Positions 24,894-34,117 of a DNA stretch of 64,000 nucleotides are shown here, one piece after another. This stretch comes from Microbacterium memoriense. GTDB taxonomy: Bacteria; Actinomycetota; Actinomycetes; Actinomycetales; Microbacteriaceae. Under the pieces are notes generated by a model. The model saw nothing but the letters and a program-made list of their open reading frames with translations. It was not told the origin of the DNA and did not search any database. Both the position numbers and the translations under genes were made by a program. Location: assembly GCF_025398275.1 (NCBI RefSeq), contig NZ_JAODOR010000001.1:124001-188000 (forward strand). The letters are read 5' to 3'. Position 1 is the stretch's first letter; each line of letters begins with the position of its first letter.

Positions 24894-27362
24894 TCAGACG
24901 GACGCGTAGGCCACGATTCCGCGGCGCACCGCGTCGAGGGCTTTTCGGGCGGTCGTCGCGACGGGCGGCTCGGCCACGATCGAGAGCTGATCCAGGAGAT
25001 CGATCGTCTGCTTCGTCCAGCGGACGAAGTCGCCGGCGGCAAGATCCGCCTCGTCGAGCACACGGTCGAGGGTGCCGCCGCGTGCCCACGAGTGCATGGC
25101 CGCTGCGAGGCCGGTGGCGACGGGATTCGAGCCTCGGAGATGATGATCCTGTTCGAGGTCGTCGAGACGCGCCCAGAGCTCCTGTGTCGCGTTCAGAGCC
25201 GTGCGGAACGGTCCGCGGGGCAGACCGTGCTCGCCGGGTCCGGCTTCATCGCGTCGCGGCTCGTAGACGAGGCAACACGCGAGTGCCGCCATCCCGGCCG
25301 TGTCGAGATCGGTCCAGATGCCCGTGCGGAGCGACTCCGCCACCAGCAGGTCACGCTCGCCGTAGATCCGTTTCATCGTCGCGCCGGCGGGCGTGAGGCT
25401 CGTCGCGCCCGACGCATCGACCGTGACGTAGTCGAGCGCCGCGAGGACGTCCACGACACGATCGAAAATGCGCGCGACCGTGCCGGTGCGGGTGTCGATC
25501 TGCTGGCGCAACTTGTCGGTCTGCCGCCGGAGTTTCCAGAAACGCTCGGCCCACCGGGCGTGCTTCTCACGGTCGGGGCAGGTCTGACACGGATGCCGCT
25601 GCAGGCGGCGCCGGAGCGATTCGATCTGCTCCTGACGGTGTTTGCGGGCAGCCGGAGGCGCGGACCGATCGCTCTTGCGCTCCAGATCAGTCAGTTCCCG
25701 CCGCATCCGCGCGTACTCGGAGTAGTCACCCCGATCGCAGGTCATCGCCTTGTCGTAGCCCGCGAGCGATTCTTCGGCATCCTTCACCTGACGCGCGAGA
25801 CCGACGACCGCACGGTCGGCCTGGAACTGCGCGAACGACGACTCGAGGATCTCGCGCGCGCGAGGGCGACCGAATTGGTCGATCAGATTCACGGCCATGT
25901 TGTACGTCGGGCGGAAGCTCGAGTTCAGCGGATAGGTGCGCCGCGACGCGAGCGCCGCGACCGCCTGCGGGTCGAGCGCTTCCGTCCACTGGATGACAGC
26001 GTGGCCTTCCACATCGATGCCACGCCGACCCGCGCGACCCGTCAGCTGGGTGTACTCCCCCGACGTGATGGCCACGCGCGCTTCGCCGTTGAACTTCTCG
26101 AGCTTTTCGAGCACGACGGTACGCGCCGGCATGTTGATACCGAGGGCGAGTGTCTCCGTCGCGAACACGGCTTTGACCAGCTTGCGTTGGAAGAGCTCCT
26201 CGACGACCTCTTTGAACGCGGGCAGGAGGCCGGCGTGATGAGAGGCTACGCCCCGCTCGAGATTCTCGCGCCAGTCCCAGTATCCGAGGACGGCGAGATC
26301 CTCGTCTTGGAGCGTCCGCAGGCGTTCGTCGATGATCTGGCGGATCTCGTCCCGCTCGTCGCGGTTGGTCAACCGCACGCCCGCGCGGCGAACCTGCTGC
26401 ACTGCCGCGTCGCAACCGACACGGCTGAAGATGAAGAAGATCGCGGGCAGCAGGTTGGCTCGTGCCAGCAGTTCGACGACGTCGGGGCGGTCGAGTCGCT
26501 CGATGCGCTGAACGTTCGCGGAGCGCACGGGTCGCGAGCCGCCCTTGTGCGGACGCCGCGCACCGCCGGCATGACCACCGGAAGAACGGAACTGGTGCGC
26601 GCGCTGATTGTTGTCGAAATTCGCCCCCTTGGGCGAGCGGATGCGCATGAGCTCCTGGTTGACGAGCGCGGTCGCGACCCCGGCGCGGTCGTCGAAGAGT
26701 GGCAGCAGGTCTCCGCGCACCAGGACGTGCTGTTCGAGCGGAACCGGGCGGATCTCGGAGACGATGACCTCGTTGTCGCCACGTACCGTGTCGAGCCAGT
26801 CGCCGAATTCCTCGGCGTTGGACACCGTCGCCGACAGCGACACGAGACGCACCTGCGGCGGCAGATGGATGATGACTTCTTCCCAGACGGCACCACGGAA
26901 GCGGTCGGCGAGGTAGTGCACCTCATCCATCACCACGAAACGCAAGCCGTGCAGCGCGGGCGAATCGGCATAGAGCATGTTGCGCAGGACCTCGGTGGTC
27001 ATCACGACGACGCGAGCGTTCCCGTTGATGTTCGTATCGCCCGTGAGGAGGCCCACCTCGGAATCGCCGTATATCGCCTGCAACTCACGGAACTTCTGAT
27101 TCGACAGGGCCTTCATCGGTGTCGTGTAGAACGCCTTGTCCCCCGGCTGGAGCATCGCCAGGTGGATCGCGAACTCGCCGACGATCGTTTTCCCGGCACC
27201 CGTGGGCGCGGCAACGAGGACGCTGCGATCGTCTTCGAGCGCGTGGCACCCGGCGAGCTGGAACGGATCGAGGTCGAACCGTTGCGCCTCGGCGAACGCG
27301 GTGGTGAGGGGATGTGCCTGACGGCCCTGAGCCTGGGCATAACGCACCGCGGGATTAGTCAC
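24894..27362 (-). CDS. helY: SKI2/Mtr4-like DEAD-box helicase
   Basis: An 822 aa superfamily 2 helicase of the actinobacterial HelY type, probably acting on RNA. Motifs in order: Q-type HALEDDRSVL, Walker A VAAPTGAGKTIVGEFA, PMKALSNQKF, DEVHYL box, SLSATVSN, and TGRAGRRGID in the second RecA domain. A DSHCT domain ends the protein. A glycine/histidine-rich insertion (HAGGARRPHKGG) sits between the domains. The GTG start overlaps the tatC stop by 4 bp. The pafBC-tatAC-helY order is as in Mycobacterium tuberculosis. Confidence 0.93.
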   Translation of the reverse strand: MTNPAVRYAQAQGRQAHPLTTAFAEAQRFDLDPFQLAGCHALEDDRSVLVAAPTGAGKTIVGEFAIHLAMLQPGDKAFYTTPMKALSNQKFRELQAIYGDSEVGLLTGDTNINGNARVVVMTTEVLRNMLYADSPALHGLRFVVMDEVHYLADRFRGAVWEEVIIHLPPQVRLVSLSATVSNAEEFGDWLDTVRGDNEVIVSEIRPVPLEQHVLVRGDLLPLFDDRAGVATALVNQELMRIRSPKGANFDNNQRAHQFRSSGGHAGGARRPHKGGSRPVRSANVQRIERLDRPDVVELLARANLLPAIFFIFSRVGCDAAVQQVRRAGVRLTNRDERDEIRQIIDERLRTLQDEDLAVLGYWDWRENLERGVASHHAGLLPAFKEVVEELFQRKLVKAVFATETLALGINMPARTVVLEKLEKFNGEARVAITSGEYTQLTGRAGRRGIDVEGHAVIQWTEALDPQAVAALASRRTYPLNSSFRPTYNMAVNLIDQFGRPRAREILESSFAQFQADRAVVGLARQVKDAEESLAGYDKAMTCDRGDYSEYARMRRELTDLERKSDRSAPPAARKHRQEQIESLRRRLQRHPCQTCPDREKHARWAERFWKLRRQTDKLRQQIDTRTGTVARIFDRVVDVLAALDYVTVDASGATSLTPAGATMKRIYGERDLLVAESLRTGIWTDLDTAGMAALACCLVYEPRRDEAGPGEHGLPRGPFRTALNATQELWARLDDLEQDHHLRGSNPVATGLAAAMHSWARGGTLDRVLDEADLAAGDFVRWTKQTIDLLDQLSIVAEPPVATTARKALDAVRRGIVAYASV

Positions 27363-28171
27363 AGGTTCAGACCAAGCGCCTTCTCGCGCTTAGCGCGTCG
27401 GCGATCGAACAGGACAGACAAGCCCGCGGCAGCGAAGAAGAGCACCGTGAGGATGCCGGCGAGCATCAGCATGCTGACAATGTCGGCCGCGGGCGTCGCT
27501 AGTGCAGCGAAGACAGACGCGACCAGGATGGCCACCCGCCACCCCTTCAAGATCGCCATGCCGCTCATGACGCCGGCGAGGTTGAGGGCGACGAGGAACA
27601 CCGGCAGCACGAAGGAGACGCCGACAACGAACAAGAGTTTGAAGACGAAATCGTAGTAGTACTTCGAGTCGTAGATGTTCGAGGCGCCCTGGGGCGTGAA
27701 CGACGCCATCAGCTCGACGATGTGCGGCATAATCAGCCAGCCGACGAGCACACCCGAGGCAAACAACGGGATCGCCGCGGCGACGAAGCCGACGGTGTAC
27801 TTGATCTCCTTGCGGGTGAGACCCGGCATGAGGAATGCCCAAAGCTGCCACAGCCACACCGGCGCGGAGATGATGATGCCCACAGCGAGCGAGATGCGCA
27901 GCCGCATGTCGAAGGGGCCGGTGATGCTCTGATACATCAGTGTGACGACATCGTCCTTGCCCCGCTGCTCCGCGACGACGCGAATCGGCTCGGTCATCGC
28001 CCAGATGATCTGGTCGGTGAAGACGAACGCGACGATCATGCCGACCACGAGGGCGAGAATCCCGATGATGAACCGCCGCCGAAACTCCCTCAGATGCTCG
28101 CCGAGCGGCATCCGCCGGTCGCGGCGGGAGGCGCCGTCCTCGTCGACGCGCGGCGATTCGACCGTGGCCAC
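27359..28171 (-). CDS. tatC: Sec-independent protein translocase TatC
   Basis: The receptor/core subunit of the twin-arginine translocase, 270 aa, six helices. The N-terminal MPLGEHLREFRRRFIIG is the conserved cytoplasmic segment. TVGFVAAAIPLFASGVLVGW and the FVLPVFLVALNLAGVMSG segment follow as in the family. The GTG at 28171 lies 4 nt after the tatA stop and is preferred. Another GTG at 28198 would overlap tatA by 23 bp. A later ATG at MPLGEH would also give an acceptable TatC. Confidence 0.95.
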   Translation of the reverse strand: MATVESPRVDEDGASRRDRRMPLGEHLREFRRRFIIGILALVVGMIVAFVFTDQIIWAMTEPIRVVAEQRGKDDVVTLMYQSITGPFDMRLRISLAVGIIISAPVWLWQLWAFLMPGLTRKEIKYTVGFVAAAIPLFASGVLVGWLIMPHIVELMASFTPQGASNIYDSKYYYDFVFKLLFVVGVSFVLPVFLVALNLAGVMSGMAILKGWRVAILVASVFAALATPAADIVSMLMLAGILTVLFFAAAGLSVLFDRRRAKREKALGLNL

Positions 28172-28175
28172 CGGG

Positions 28176-28430
28176 TCAGATCTTGGGGTCAGCCGCACCG
28201 GGGTCGACCGTCGTGGCCGCGGTGGTCACGCCGGTTCCGGGTGTCGCCGACGGTACGGACGGCGTCGCGGACGACGCGTCCTCTTCCTTCATCGCCTTCA
28301 TCTCACCTTTGAAGACGCGCGCGGACTGACCGACACTCTTGGCCAACGCCGGGAGCTTAGCCGCCCCGAACAGGAGCAGGATGATAATGACGAGGGCCAG
28401 CAGGTGCCAGCCGGTCAAGCCTCCGAGCAT
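28176..28430 (-). CDS. tatA: Sec-independent translocase subunit TatA
   Basis: An 84 aa pore-forming Tat subunit: one helix (GWHLLALVIIILLLFGAAKLP), then the conserved hinge and amphipathic helix LPALAKSVGQSARVFKGEM, then a Thr/Ala-rich tail. The ATG at 28430 is chosen because GGAGGAGA lies just before it. A longer frame upstream has no such site. First gene of a tatA-tatC-helY unit, downstream of the pafBC pair. Confidence 0.95.
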   Translation of the reverse strand: MLGGLTGWHLLALVIIILLLFGAAKLPALAKSVGQSARVFKGEMKAMKEEDASSATPSVPSATPGTGVTTAATTVDPGAADPKI

Positions 28431-28461
28431 GAGGGTCTCCTCCGTTGTGGGGTTGTAGGTC

Positions 28462-28467
28462 AGTCTA
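28462..28467 (-). promoter_or_regulatory. Possible -10 box of tatA-tatC-helY
   Basis: TAGACT on the reverse strand, 31 nt before the tatA ATG. It would give a short leader carrying the ribosome-binding site GGAGGAGA. Confidence 0.5.
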
Positions 28468-28489
28468 CCCGCAGGCTTCGCAGAGACGC

Positions 28490-29449
28490 TCAGCGGTACT
28501 GGGCGAGCCCCGCTTCGGCCCACGCGGCGGCCGAGTGGCGCGCCGACTCGGGGGCGAGGATTTCGAGCTCTCCGCCGAGGCGCGCCGCGGCGCGCTTGAG
28601 GCTGCGCGCGTCGCCGACGCGGGCGCGGGCGGTCACGATATCGCCCTCGGCCCGGGTCTCATCGACCGCGAGGAGATCGGCGAGCAACGGCGCCGCCGCG
28701 CGGCGATAACGCACGTCGACCGCGATATCCGTGTCGGCGGGCTCGAAAAGGTCGGGCACGCTGTCTTCGGCGTGCGCGATCGGGATGTCGGTCACGCGGA
28801 CGTCCGCGACGCGGTCAAGGTGGAACGTGCGCATCGCCTGACGCAAGTGGCACCAGCCCTGCAGATACCACTGTCCCGAGGCGATGTGTACCTTGACGGG
28901 ATCGACCGTGCGGATCGTCGACGGCGCATCGGGTGCTTTGTAGCTGAAGGCCAGAGCGACGCGGTCGCGCAGTGCCGCCGCGACGGCGACGCGGACGTCA
29001 TCGACGGCATCGGGAGCCACGATGAGTTCTGCCGGAGCGCTGGATGCGCCGCGGGCGAGTTTCGCCAGGAGACCTTGGACGATCCCGCTGTCGCCGACGC
29101 CGGGAAGAGTGGCGGCCAGTTGCAGGCCGGCCAGCAGCGCCGCCGCCTCCCGCGCGGTGAGTCGCGGCGTGCGCTCGAGGCCCACCGAATTGGTGATGAC
29201 GATGAGGTCGCGTTCATCCAGGAGGTCCCAGTCGATGTCGAAGAGATCATTGGCCATCTGCCAGAAGCCGCTTTCGCCCGGCAACCCGATGACGGTGAGC
29301 TTCTCGACCATCCCGCGCATCTGATCGGGCGAGACTTCGAAGGCATCGGCGGCTTCGATGAGCGACACCTCGCCTTTGCCGATCAGGTAGGGCACGAGCT
29401 GCAGAATCAGAGCGGCCCGATCGGTGGCCACCAGCGGTCGCGTCGTCAT
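28490..29449 (-). CDS. pafC: WYL-domain transcriptional regulator PafC
   Basis: A 319 aa protein with an N-terminal winged-helix region and a central WYL domain (VKVHIASGQWYLQGWCHLRQ near residues 185-204), ending in a WCX region. PafB and PafC form a heterodimer that activates the LexA-independent DNA-damage response in mycobacteria. The ATG overlaps the stop of pafB by 4 bp (ATGA), so the subunits are co-translated. Confidence 0.93.
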   Translation of the reverse strand: MTTRPLVATDRAALILQLVPYLIGKGEVSLIEAADAFEVSPDQMRGMVEKLTVIGLPGESGFWQMANDLFDIDWDLLDERDLIVITNSVGLERTPRLTAREAAALLAGLQLAATLPGVGDSGIVQGLLAKLARGASSAPAELIVAPDAVDDVRVAVAAALRDRVALAFSYKAPDAPSTIRTVDPVKVHIASGQWYLQGWCHLRQAMRTFHLDRVADVRVTDIPIAHAEDSVPDLFEPADTDIAVDVRYRRAAAPLLADLLAVDETRAEGDIVTARARVGDARSLKRAAARLGGELEILAPESARHSAAAWAEAGLAQYR

Positions 29450-30447
29450 GTCGGGTCCTCCATGTCGGAGTGGAGCGCGAGCGCACGTTGCAGTCGCGCG
29501 ATGACCTCGTCGCGGAGCGCAGCCGGCTCCACGACGCGAACCTCGGGACCATACGAGGCGAGCTCGTCGGCGAAGATGTGGACGTCGACGTAGGGCACGC
29601 GGATGCCTTGTTCGGCCGGCTGCGCACGACGACTCAGCCGCAGCGCTGCCTCGGTGCCCGGGTCGACTTCCAGGAGTGCACGCTGGCGTGCGGCCAGATC
29701 GACGAGGCCCGCAAGTGCGTGCTCCCCCGCATTCTCACGCAACGCGATGTCGAAGGTCGTGCGCGTGATGTGCACGTCCGACACGATCCTCGCCAGGAGG
29801 AAGGTGCGTGGTTGATCGTGGGCCAGGTCAATGCCGTAGACGTGCCAGCGTGCCTCATATTCCAGGAGTGCGAGCGGCTGGATTCGGCGCACGTGGGCGG
29901 CATCCTCTCCCGCCTTCAGATACGAGAACTCGACGACGCGGCCCTGCTCGATCGCGCGCTGGAGAGGGGCGAACGAGGGTGCGCGCAGACTGATGCGCGG
30001 CGAATATCCGATGATGGGGGCATCGACGTCGATGCCGAGGGCACGGATCTTGCGGAGTCCGGCGCGGGCATCGGCCGACATCGAGCTTTCGCTCCAGACT
30101 CCGCCGGCGAGGTTCAGCACCGCGATCTCGGCGGAGGTGAACTCGATGTCTGCGGGAAGCTCGTATTCCGCCGTGGGAATCCGGTAACGGGCGTCGCGCA
30201 GATCATCGGGGTCGGCGTAGTCGCCGATCGTTTCCACCGGGATGCCGAGGCCTCGGATGTTCTCCTTGTCGCGCTCGAACATCTTCTCGAGGGCGTCTTT
30301 GGATGCTCCGGAGTCACTCTGCTCGCGGTAGCCGGCGACCGACGACAGGATTGTGTCCTTCGTCAGTCCCTGCTCGGTGGCCATGAGAGCGACCACGAGG
30401 TTGACCAGGCGCTCCTCGGGAGCAGTGCGCGTCGATTCCTTGGCCAC
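29446..30447 (-). CDS. pafB: WYL-domain transcriptional regulator PafB
   Basis: A 333 aa homologue of PafC. The N-terminus KESTRTAPEERLVNLVVALM leads into a winged helix. The WYL domain reads GRVVEFSYLKAGEDAAHVRR and YEARWHVYGIDL. Partner of PafC in a mitomycin-type DNA damage response. The GTG start at 30447 is preceded by TAGGAT at 6 nt. The name refers to the Pup-ligase gene pafA, which normally sits upstream but is not found here. Confidence 0.93.
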   Translation of the reverse strand: MAKESTRTAPEERLVNLVVALMATEQGLTKDTILSSVAGYREQSDSGASKDALEKMFERDKENIRGLGIPVETIGDYADPDDLRDARYRIPTAEYELPADIEFTSAEIAVLNLAGGVWSESSMSADARAGLRKIRALGIDVDAPIIGYSPRISLRAPSFAPLQRAIEQGRVVEFSYLKAGEDAAHVRRIQPLALLEYEARWHVYGIDLAHDQPRTFLLARIVSDVHITRTTFDIALRENAGEHALAGLVDLAARQRALLEVDPGTEAALRLSRRAQPAEQGIRVPYVDVHIFADELASYGPEVRVVEPAALRDEVIARLQRALALHSDMEDPT

Positions 30448-30453
30448 GCGACC

Positions 30454-30459
30454 ATCCTA
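30454..30459 (-). promoter_or_regulatory. -10 box of leaderless pafB-pafC
   Basis: TAGGAT on the reverse strand, 6 nt before the GTG at 30447. Confidence 0.6.
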
Positions 30460-30495
30460 GGCGGCGGGTGTGCGACCGGCTCCGCGACGCGAGCG

Positions 30496-31443
30496 TCAGG
30501 ACGTCGCGGGTGGGTCGATCCCGAGGATGTCGATCACGAAGACGAGGGTCGAGGAAGCCGGGATCGATCCCGACGCTTGGTCGCCGTAGCCGAGTTCGGG
30601 CGGGATCACCACGAGGATCTGCGAGCCGACGGTCTGACCGTCCAGGGCTTGGGCGAATCCGTCGACGACACCGTCCAGGGTGACCGCGGTCGATGCGCCC
30701 TTGTCCCAGGTCGAATCGAAGACTTCGCGGCCGGCCCAGGTGACACCCGTGTAGTGGATGCGGATCGAGTCGTCGGCGGTCACGGCCGGTCCCGCGCCCT
30801 TCTTCAGCACCTCGACGGCGAGATCCGTGGGGGGCGGAGTGCCGGGGACGATGATCCCGGGCGCACCGTTCGGCGCCAGGACGACCGAGGGCATGCCGCG
30901 CCGGTCGTTGTACTGCGGTGCGCCGTCGGCTGCGGCCAGGTACACCTTCTGCAAGTCCATGACGACGACGGCGGAGGTGCCCTCGGCGAGACCGAGGTTC
31001 GACGCCGCGGCCTCCGAGAGGTCGGATGACGGGATGGCGCCGACGATGCGCGAGCCTTCCGTGGCGCACATCATCATGGTCGCGAAGCCGGCGTAGTCGG
31101 TCTGCCACTGCGACAGGGGCATGACCTGTGTGCCGGACGTCAGGATGGTCTCCCCCGTCGCGCCGTTCGCGATGGCGACCGTGAAGACGACATCCTGCGT
31201 CTCGGACGTCACGGTCGTTCCTTCGCCGACCGTCTCGTCGGCGAAGACGGTGTGATCGACGTAGACCGGCGAGTTCACCTGCACTGCGGGAGCCCCTGTG
31301 TCACCGGACACATCGAACAGGCCGAGAACCGTCGAATCGTTCACCGGACGCTCGCACGACGCGGTGGGCGACATGGCGGAGCAACCGACGAGGGTCAGAG
31401 CGGTCAGGCCGACGACGGCCAGGGCAGCAGGGATCCGGAGCAC
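30496..31443 (-). CDS. FKBP-type peptidyl-prolyl isomerase lipoprotein
   Basis: A 315 aa exported lipoprotein: signal peptide with lipobox LVGC (lipidated Cys21). The C-terminal domain is a full FKBP fold (SIRIHYTGVTWAGREVFDST, then VIPPELGYGDQASGSIP). The middle (about residues 55-180) resembles a degenerate second FKBP domain (VGEGTTVTSETQDVVFTVAI, IVGAIPSSDL) without the active-site residues. It folds proline-containing proteins on the outer side of the membrane. FKBP genes of this kind often lie just before pafB in actinomycetes. The GTG start follows a TAGACT box by 6 nt. Confidence 0.9.
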   Translation of the reverse strand: MLRIPAALAVVGLTALTLVGCSAMSPTASCERPVNDSTVLGLFDVSGDTGAPAVQVNSPVYVDHTVFADETVGEGTTVTSETQDVVFTVAIANGATGETILTSGTQVMPLSQWQTDYAGFATMMMCATEGSRIVGAIPSSDLSEAAASNLGLAEGTSAVVVMDLQKVYLAAADGAPQYNDRRGMPSVVLAPNGAPGIIVPGTPPPTDLAVEVLKKGAGPAVTADDSIRIHYTGVTWAGREVFDSTWDKGASTAVTLDGVVDGFAQALDGQTVGSQILVVIPPELGYGDQASGSIPASSTLVFVIDILGIDPPATS

Positions 31444-31447
31444 CGCA

Positions 31448-32464
31448 TCAGTCTACGACCTCGTCAGAGCCGTTCCCCGCCGCGGCGAGGCGGGCACCGT
31501 CGACCGCGCGCTGTGCGTCGCGCACACGTTTGCGGAGGTTTTTGTCGGTGATCTGACGGTCACCGACTGCTCCCGGCGTCCACGCGTCGACGTCGACATC
31601 GGAATACGTCGGCTTCTTCAGGGCGCGCTTGCGGACATCCGGCGGGATCGCGCCGGGGGCCAGCCGCCTGGCCGTCAGGAGGAAACCGGTGTGTCCGATC
31701 ATCCGATGATCGGGGCGCACGGCAAGTCCCTCGACATGCCAGCCGCGGATCATCGTCTCGGTGGCTTCGGGCTCGGTGAACAGGCCGGTGCCGCGAAGGT
31801 ACTCGGCGACGCGGCTGAGCTGCGTCGCCGTCGCGATGTAACACAGCACGACCCCACCGGGCGTGAGCGCGTCGGCGACGACGTCGATGCACTCCCAGGG
31901 TGCGAGCATGTCGAGGACCACTCGGTCCACGGATGCCGGCTCCACTTCCCTCGGCAGCACCTCGGTGAGGTCTCCGACCGCCACGCGCCACGTCTCCGGC
32001 TCATGTCCGAGGAACGTCTCGACGTTCGCACGGGCGACGTCGGCGAATTCGGCGCGGCGCTCGAACGAGATGAGACGTCCGGATGCGCCGATCGCGCGCA
32101 GGAGCCAGAGCGAAAGAGCTCCTGATCCGACCCCGGCCTCCACGACGGTCGCCCCGGGGAAGATATCGGCGGAGGCGAGGATCTGCGCGGCATCCTTCGG
32201 ATAGATGATCGCGGCCCCCCGTGGCATCGACATCACGAAATCCCGGAGGAGCGGACGCAGGGCGAGATACTCGTGACCCCCGCTGTTGGTGTGCACCGAA
32301 CCGTCCGGTTGGCCGAGGAGCGCCTCGTGTTTCAGCACGCCGTGATGCGTGTGCAACTCACCACCCTCACGCAGGGTGATGGTGTTGAGGCGGCCCTTGG
32401 GGCCCGTGAGCTGCACGCGATCTCCCAGGCGGAACGGGCCACTCGGGCGCAGATCGGTGTTCAT
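31448..32464 (-). CDS. trmI: tRNA (adenine-N1-)-methyltransferase TrmI
   Basis: A 338 aa SAM-dependent enzyme making m1A58 in tRNA. An N-terminal beta domain (FRLGDRVQLTGPKGRLNTIT) is followed by the Rossmann methyltransferase fold with motif I VVEAGVGSGALSLWLLRAIG and DRVVLDMLAPWE. Full family length plus a basic tail. In mycobacteria trmI lies next to the proteasomal ATPase gene mpa; here its neighbour downstream is the FKBP gene. The ATG overlaps the HAD gene stop by 4 bp. Confidence 0.94.
   Translation of the reverse strand: MNTDLRPSGPFRLGDRVQLTGPKGRLNTITLREGGELHTHHGVLKHEALLGQPDGSVHTNSGGHEYLALRPLLRDFVMSMPRGAAIIYPKDAAQILASADIFPGATVVEAGVGSGALSLWLLRAIGASGRLISFERRAEFADVARANVETFLGHEPETWRVAVGDLTEVLPREVEPASVDRVVLDMLAPWECIDVVADALTPGGVVLCYIATATQLSRVAEYLRGTGLFTEPEATETMIRGWHVEGLAVRPDHRMIGHTGFLLTARRLAPGAIPPDVRKRALKKPTYSDVDVDAWTPGAVGDRQITDKNLRKRVRDAQRAVDGARLAAAGNGSDEVVD
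31450..31455 (-). promoter_or_regulatory. -10 box of the FKBP gene, overlapping the trmI stop
   Basis: TAGACT on the reverse strand, 6 nt before the GTG at 31443. Its last base is the T of the trmI TGA stop. Confidence 0.6.
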
Positions 32465-33147
32465 GAGCGACCTCCGTCGCGGTGGGTGGTCGCGTGGGCG
32501 TGGAAGTCGGTGAGGTCCTGGGGCGTGCGACCCTCAAGAGTCGGCCAGATGGTGGCGCCCGTGCCGATGAGCGACACCATGAGCGGCACGCCGATCGTCG
32601 GGATGCCGGCGGCCACTGCCGCCCCCACGCCGGTCGGCGAGTCTTCGATCGCGACGGTGTCGGCCGGAGCGACCCCCAGCGCCGCGCACGCCTGCAAGTA
32701 CGGATCGGGGTGGGGCTTGGGGCGCGTGGCGTCATCGCCGGACACGATGACGTCGAACGAGTCCGGATCCAGGCGGGACACGACGAGCTCGGCCATCGAC
32801 CTCAGCGACATCGTGACGAGCGCCGTGCGGACACCGGCCGCACGGAGATCGCGGAGCAACTCCGCAGCCCCGGGGCGCAGCGGATTTCCGCGTTCCGCGA
32901 GCTGATTCATGACCTGCTCGGTCAGGTGCTGGACGATCTCGGACACGCTCATCCGGACCCCGGCATCCTGCAGGATCGCGCCGGAGGACTCGAGCCCCTG
33001 GCCCACGAGGGTCAACGCCTGCTCGTGCGTCCAGGTGCCGCCGAAGCTTTCGACCAGCGCCGTTTCGGCGCTCATCCAGTAGACCTCGGTGTCCACCAGG
33101 GTCCCGTCCATGTCCCAGAGAACGGCGGCGGGGAGCGAAGAGGTCAT
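32461..33147 (-). CDS. HAD-superfamily hydrolase (phosphatase/phosphoglucomutase type)
   Basis: A 228 aa HAD protein. Motif I is LWDMDGTLVDTEVYW (nucleophile D12). Motif II Thr/Ser is in VRTALVTMSLRSM. Motif III lysine and motif IV acidic residues are in GDDATRPKPHPDPYL and TVAIEDSPTGVGAAVAAG. Subfamily IA with a helical cap. Substrate unknown. It is coupled to trmI by a 4-bp overlap, an arrangement also found next to Pup loci of other actinomycetes. Leaderless start. Confidence 0.9.
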   Translation of the reverse strand: MTSSLPAAVLWDMDGTLVDTEVYWMSAETALVESFGGTWTHEQALTLVGQGLESSGAILQDAGVRMSVSEIVQHLTEQVMNQLAERGNPLRPGAAELLRDLRAAGVRTALVTMSLRSMAELVVSRLDPDSFDVIVSGDDATRPKPHPDPYLQACAALGVAPADTVAIEDSPTGVGAAVAAGIPTIGVPLMVSLIGTGATIWPTLEGRTPQDLTDFHAHATTHRDGGRS

Positions 33148-33153
33148 CGGTCC

Positions 33154-33159
33154 ATGTTA
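33154..33159 (-). promoter_or_regulatory. -10 box of leaderless HAD-trmI operon
   Basis: TAACAT on the reverse strand, 6 nt before the ATG at 33147. Confidence 0.5.
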
Positions 33160-33250
33160 GCGATGACGGCTCCGCACCCGTGTGCTCCGACCCGGCCGGA
33201 GGCACTCGGCGTATCGTGGGGGGATCGATTCGCAGAGGGTGAGGAGAACG

Positions 33251-34117
33251 GTGGACACACTGGGGCAGCGGGTTCTCGTGATCGCGTTCGACGGTTGGAA
33301 CGATGCCGGCGAAGCGGCCTCGTCGGCGGTCGCGCGTCTGCGCGAGGGTGCCGACTACACCGCGGTGCTGTCGGTCGATCCCGAGCTCTACTTCGACTAC
33401 CAGTACACCCGGCCGCAGATCGCTCTCGAGACCGACGGGTCGCGCACCCTCTCGTGGCCTGAAGCGACCCTCTGGCGTCCGCCCGCCGAATCCGACGGCA
33501 CGCGTCTGTGGATCCTCACCGGAGTCGAGCCGGCCCGCGCGTGGCAGGCCTTCGCCGCCGAGCTGATCGACGCTGCACTCGCGGAAGACATCACCGGAAT
33601 CGTGGCACTCGGGTCGATGATGTCGGATGTGCCGCACACGCGGCCGATCTCGATCTTCTCCGGCAGTGAGAACGAGCAGCTTCGGACATCACTCAGCCTC
33701 GAGCGACCCACGTACGAGGGCCCGGTCGGCATCCTGAGCGTGTTGACGCTCGCGGCCGAGCAGGCCGGCATCCCGTCGGCGGCACTCTGGGCGTCGATCC
33801 CGCACTATGTCGCGGGCCACAGCCCGTCGCCCAAGGCGACGCTCGCGCTGCTTGACCGCCTGTCCGAGCTCACCGGCGCCGAGTTCACGCGCGATGACCT
33901 GCCCGCGGCGGCCGTCGCGTGGGAAGCCTCGATCGACGCGGCCGCCGCCGATGACGAGGAGATGACCGAGTACATCCGTCAGCTCGAGCAGACGCGCGAC
34001 ACGTGGGACTCCCCCGAAGCGTCGGGTGACGCCATCGCGCAGGAGTTCGAGCGGTATCTCCGCCGCGACGGCGAAGGGCCGGGCAAGCCGGGCCGGGACT
34101 TCCCGCCGCGTCAGTAG
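33251..34117 (+). CDS. PAC2-family protein
   Basis: A 288 aa protein of the PAC2 (proteasome assembly chaperone 2-like) family. Features are [20 protein letters not shown] at the N-terminus, [27 protein letters not shown], and a C-terminal helical part. Actinobacterial members are often encoded near the Pup locus, but their role is not settled. The GTG at 33251 is used because GAGGAG lies 5-10 nt before it and homologues start there. The frame remains open further upstream. Its stop overlaps the convergent uppP by 7 bp. Confidence 0.88.
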   Translation: MDTLGQRVLVIAFDGWNDAGEAASSAVARLREGADYTAVLSVDPELYFDYQYTRPQIALETDGSRTLSWPEATLWRPPAESDGTRLWILTGVEPARAWQAFAAELIDAALAEDITGIVALGSMMSDVPHTRPISIFSGSENEQLRTSLSLERPTYEGPVGILSVLTLAAEQAGIPSAALWASIPHYVAGHSPSPKATLALLDRLSELTGAEFTRDDLPAAAVAWEASIDAAAADDEEMTEYIRQLEQTRDTWDSPEASGDAIAQEFERYLRRDGEGPGKPGRDFPPRQ

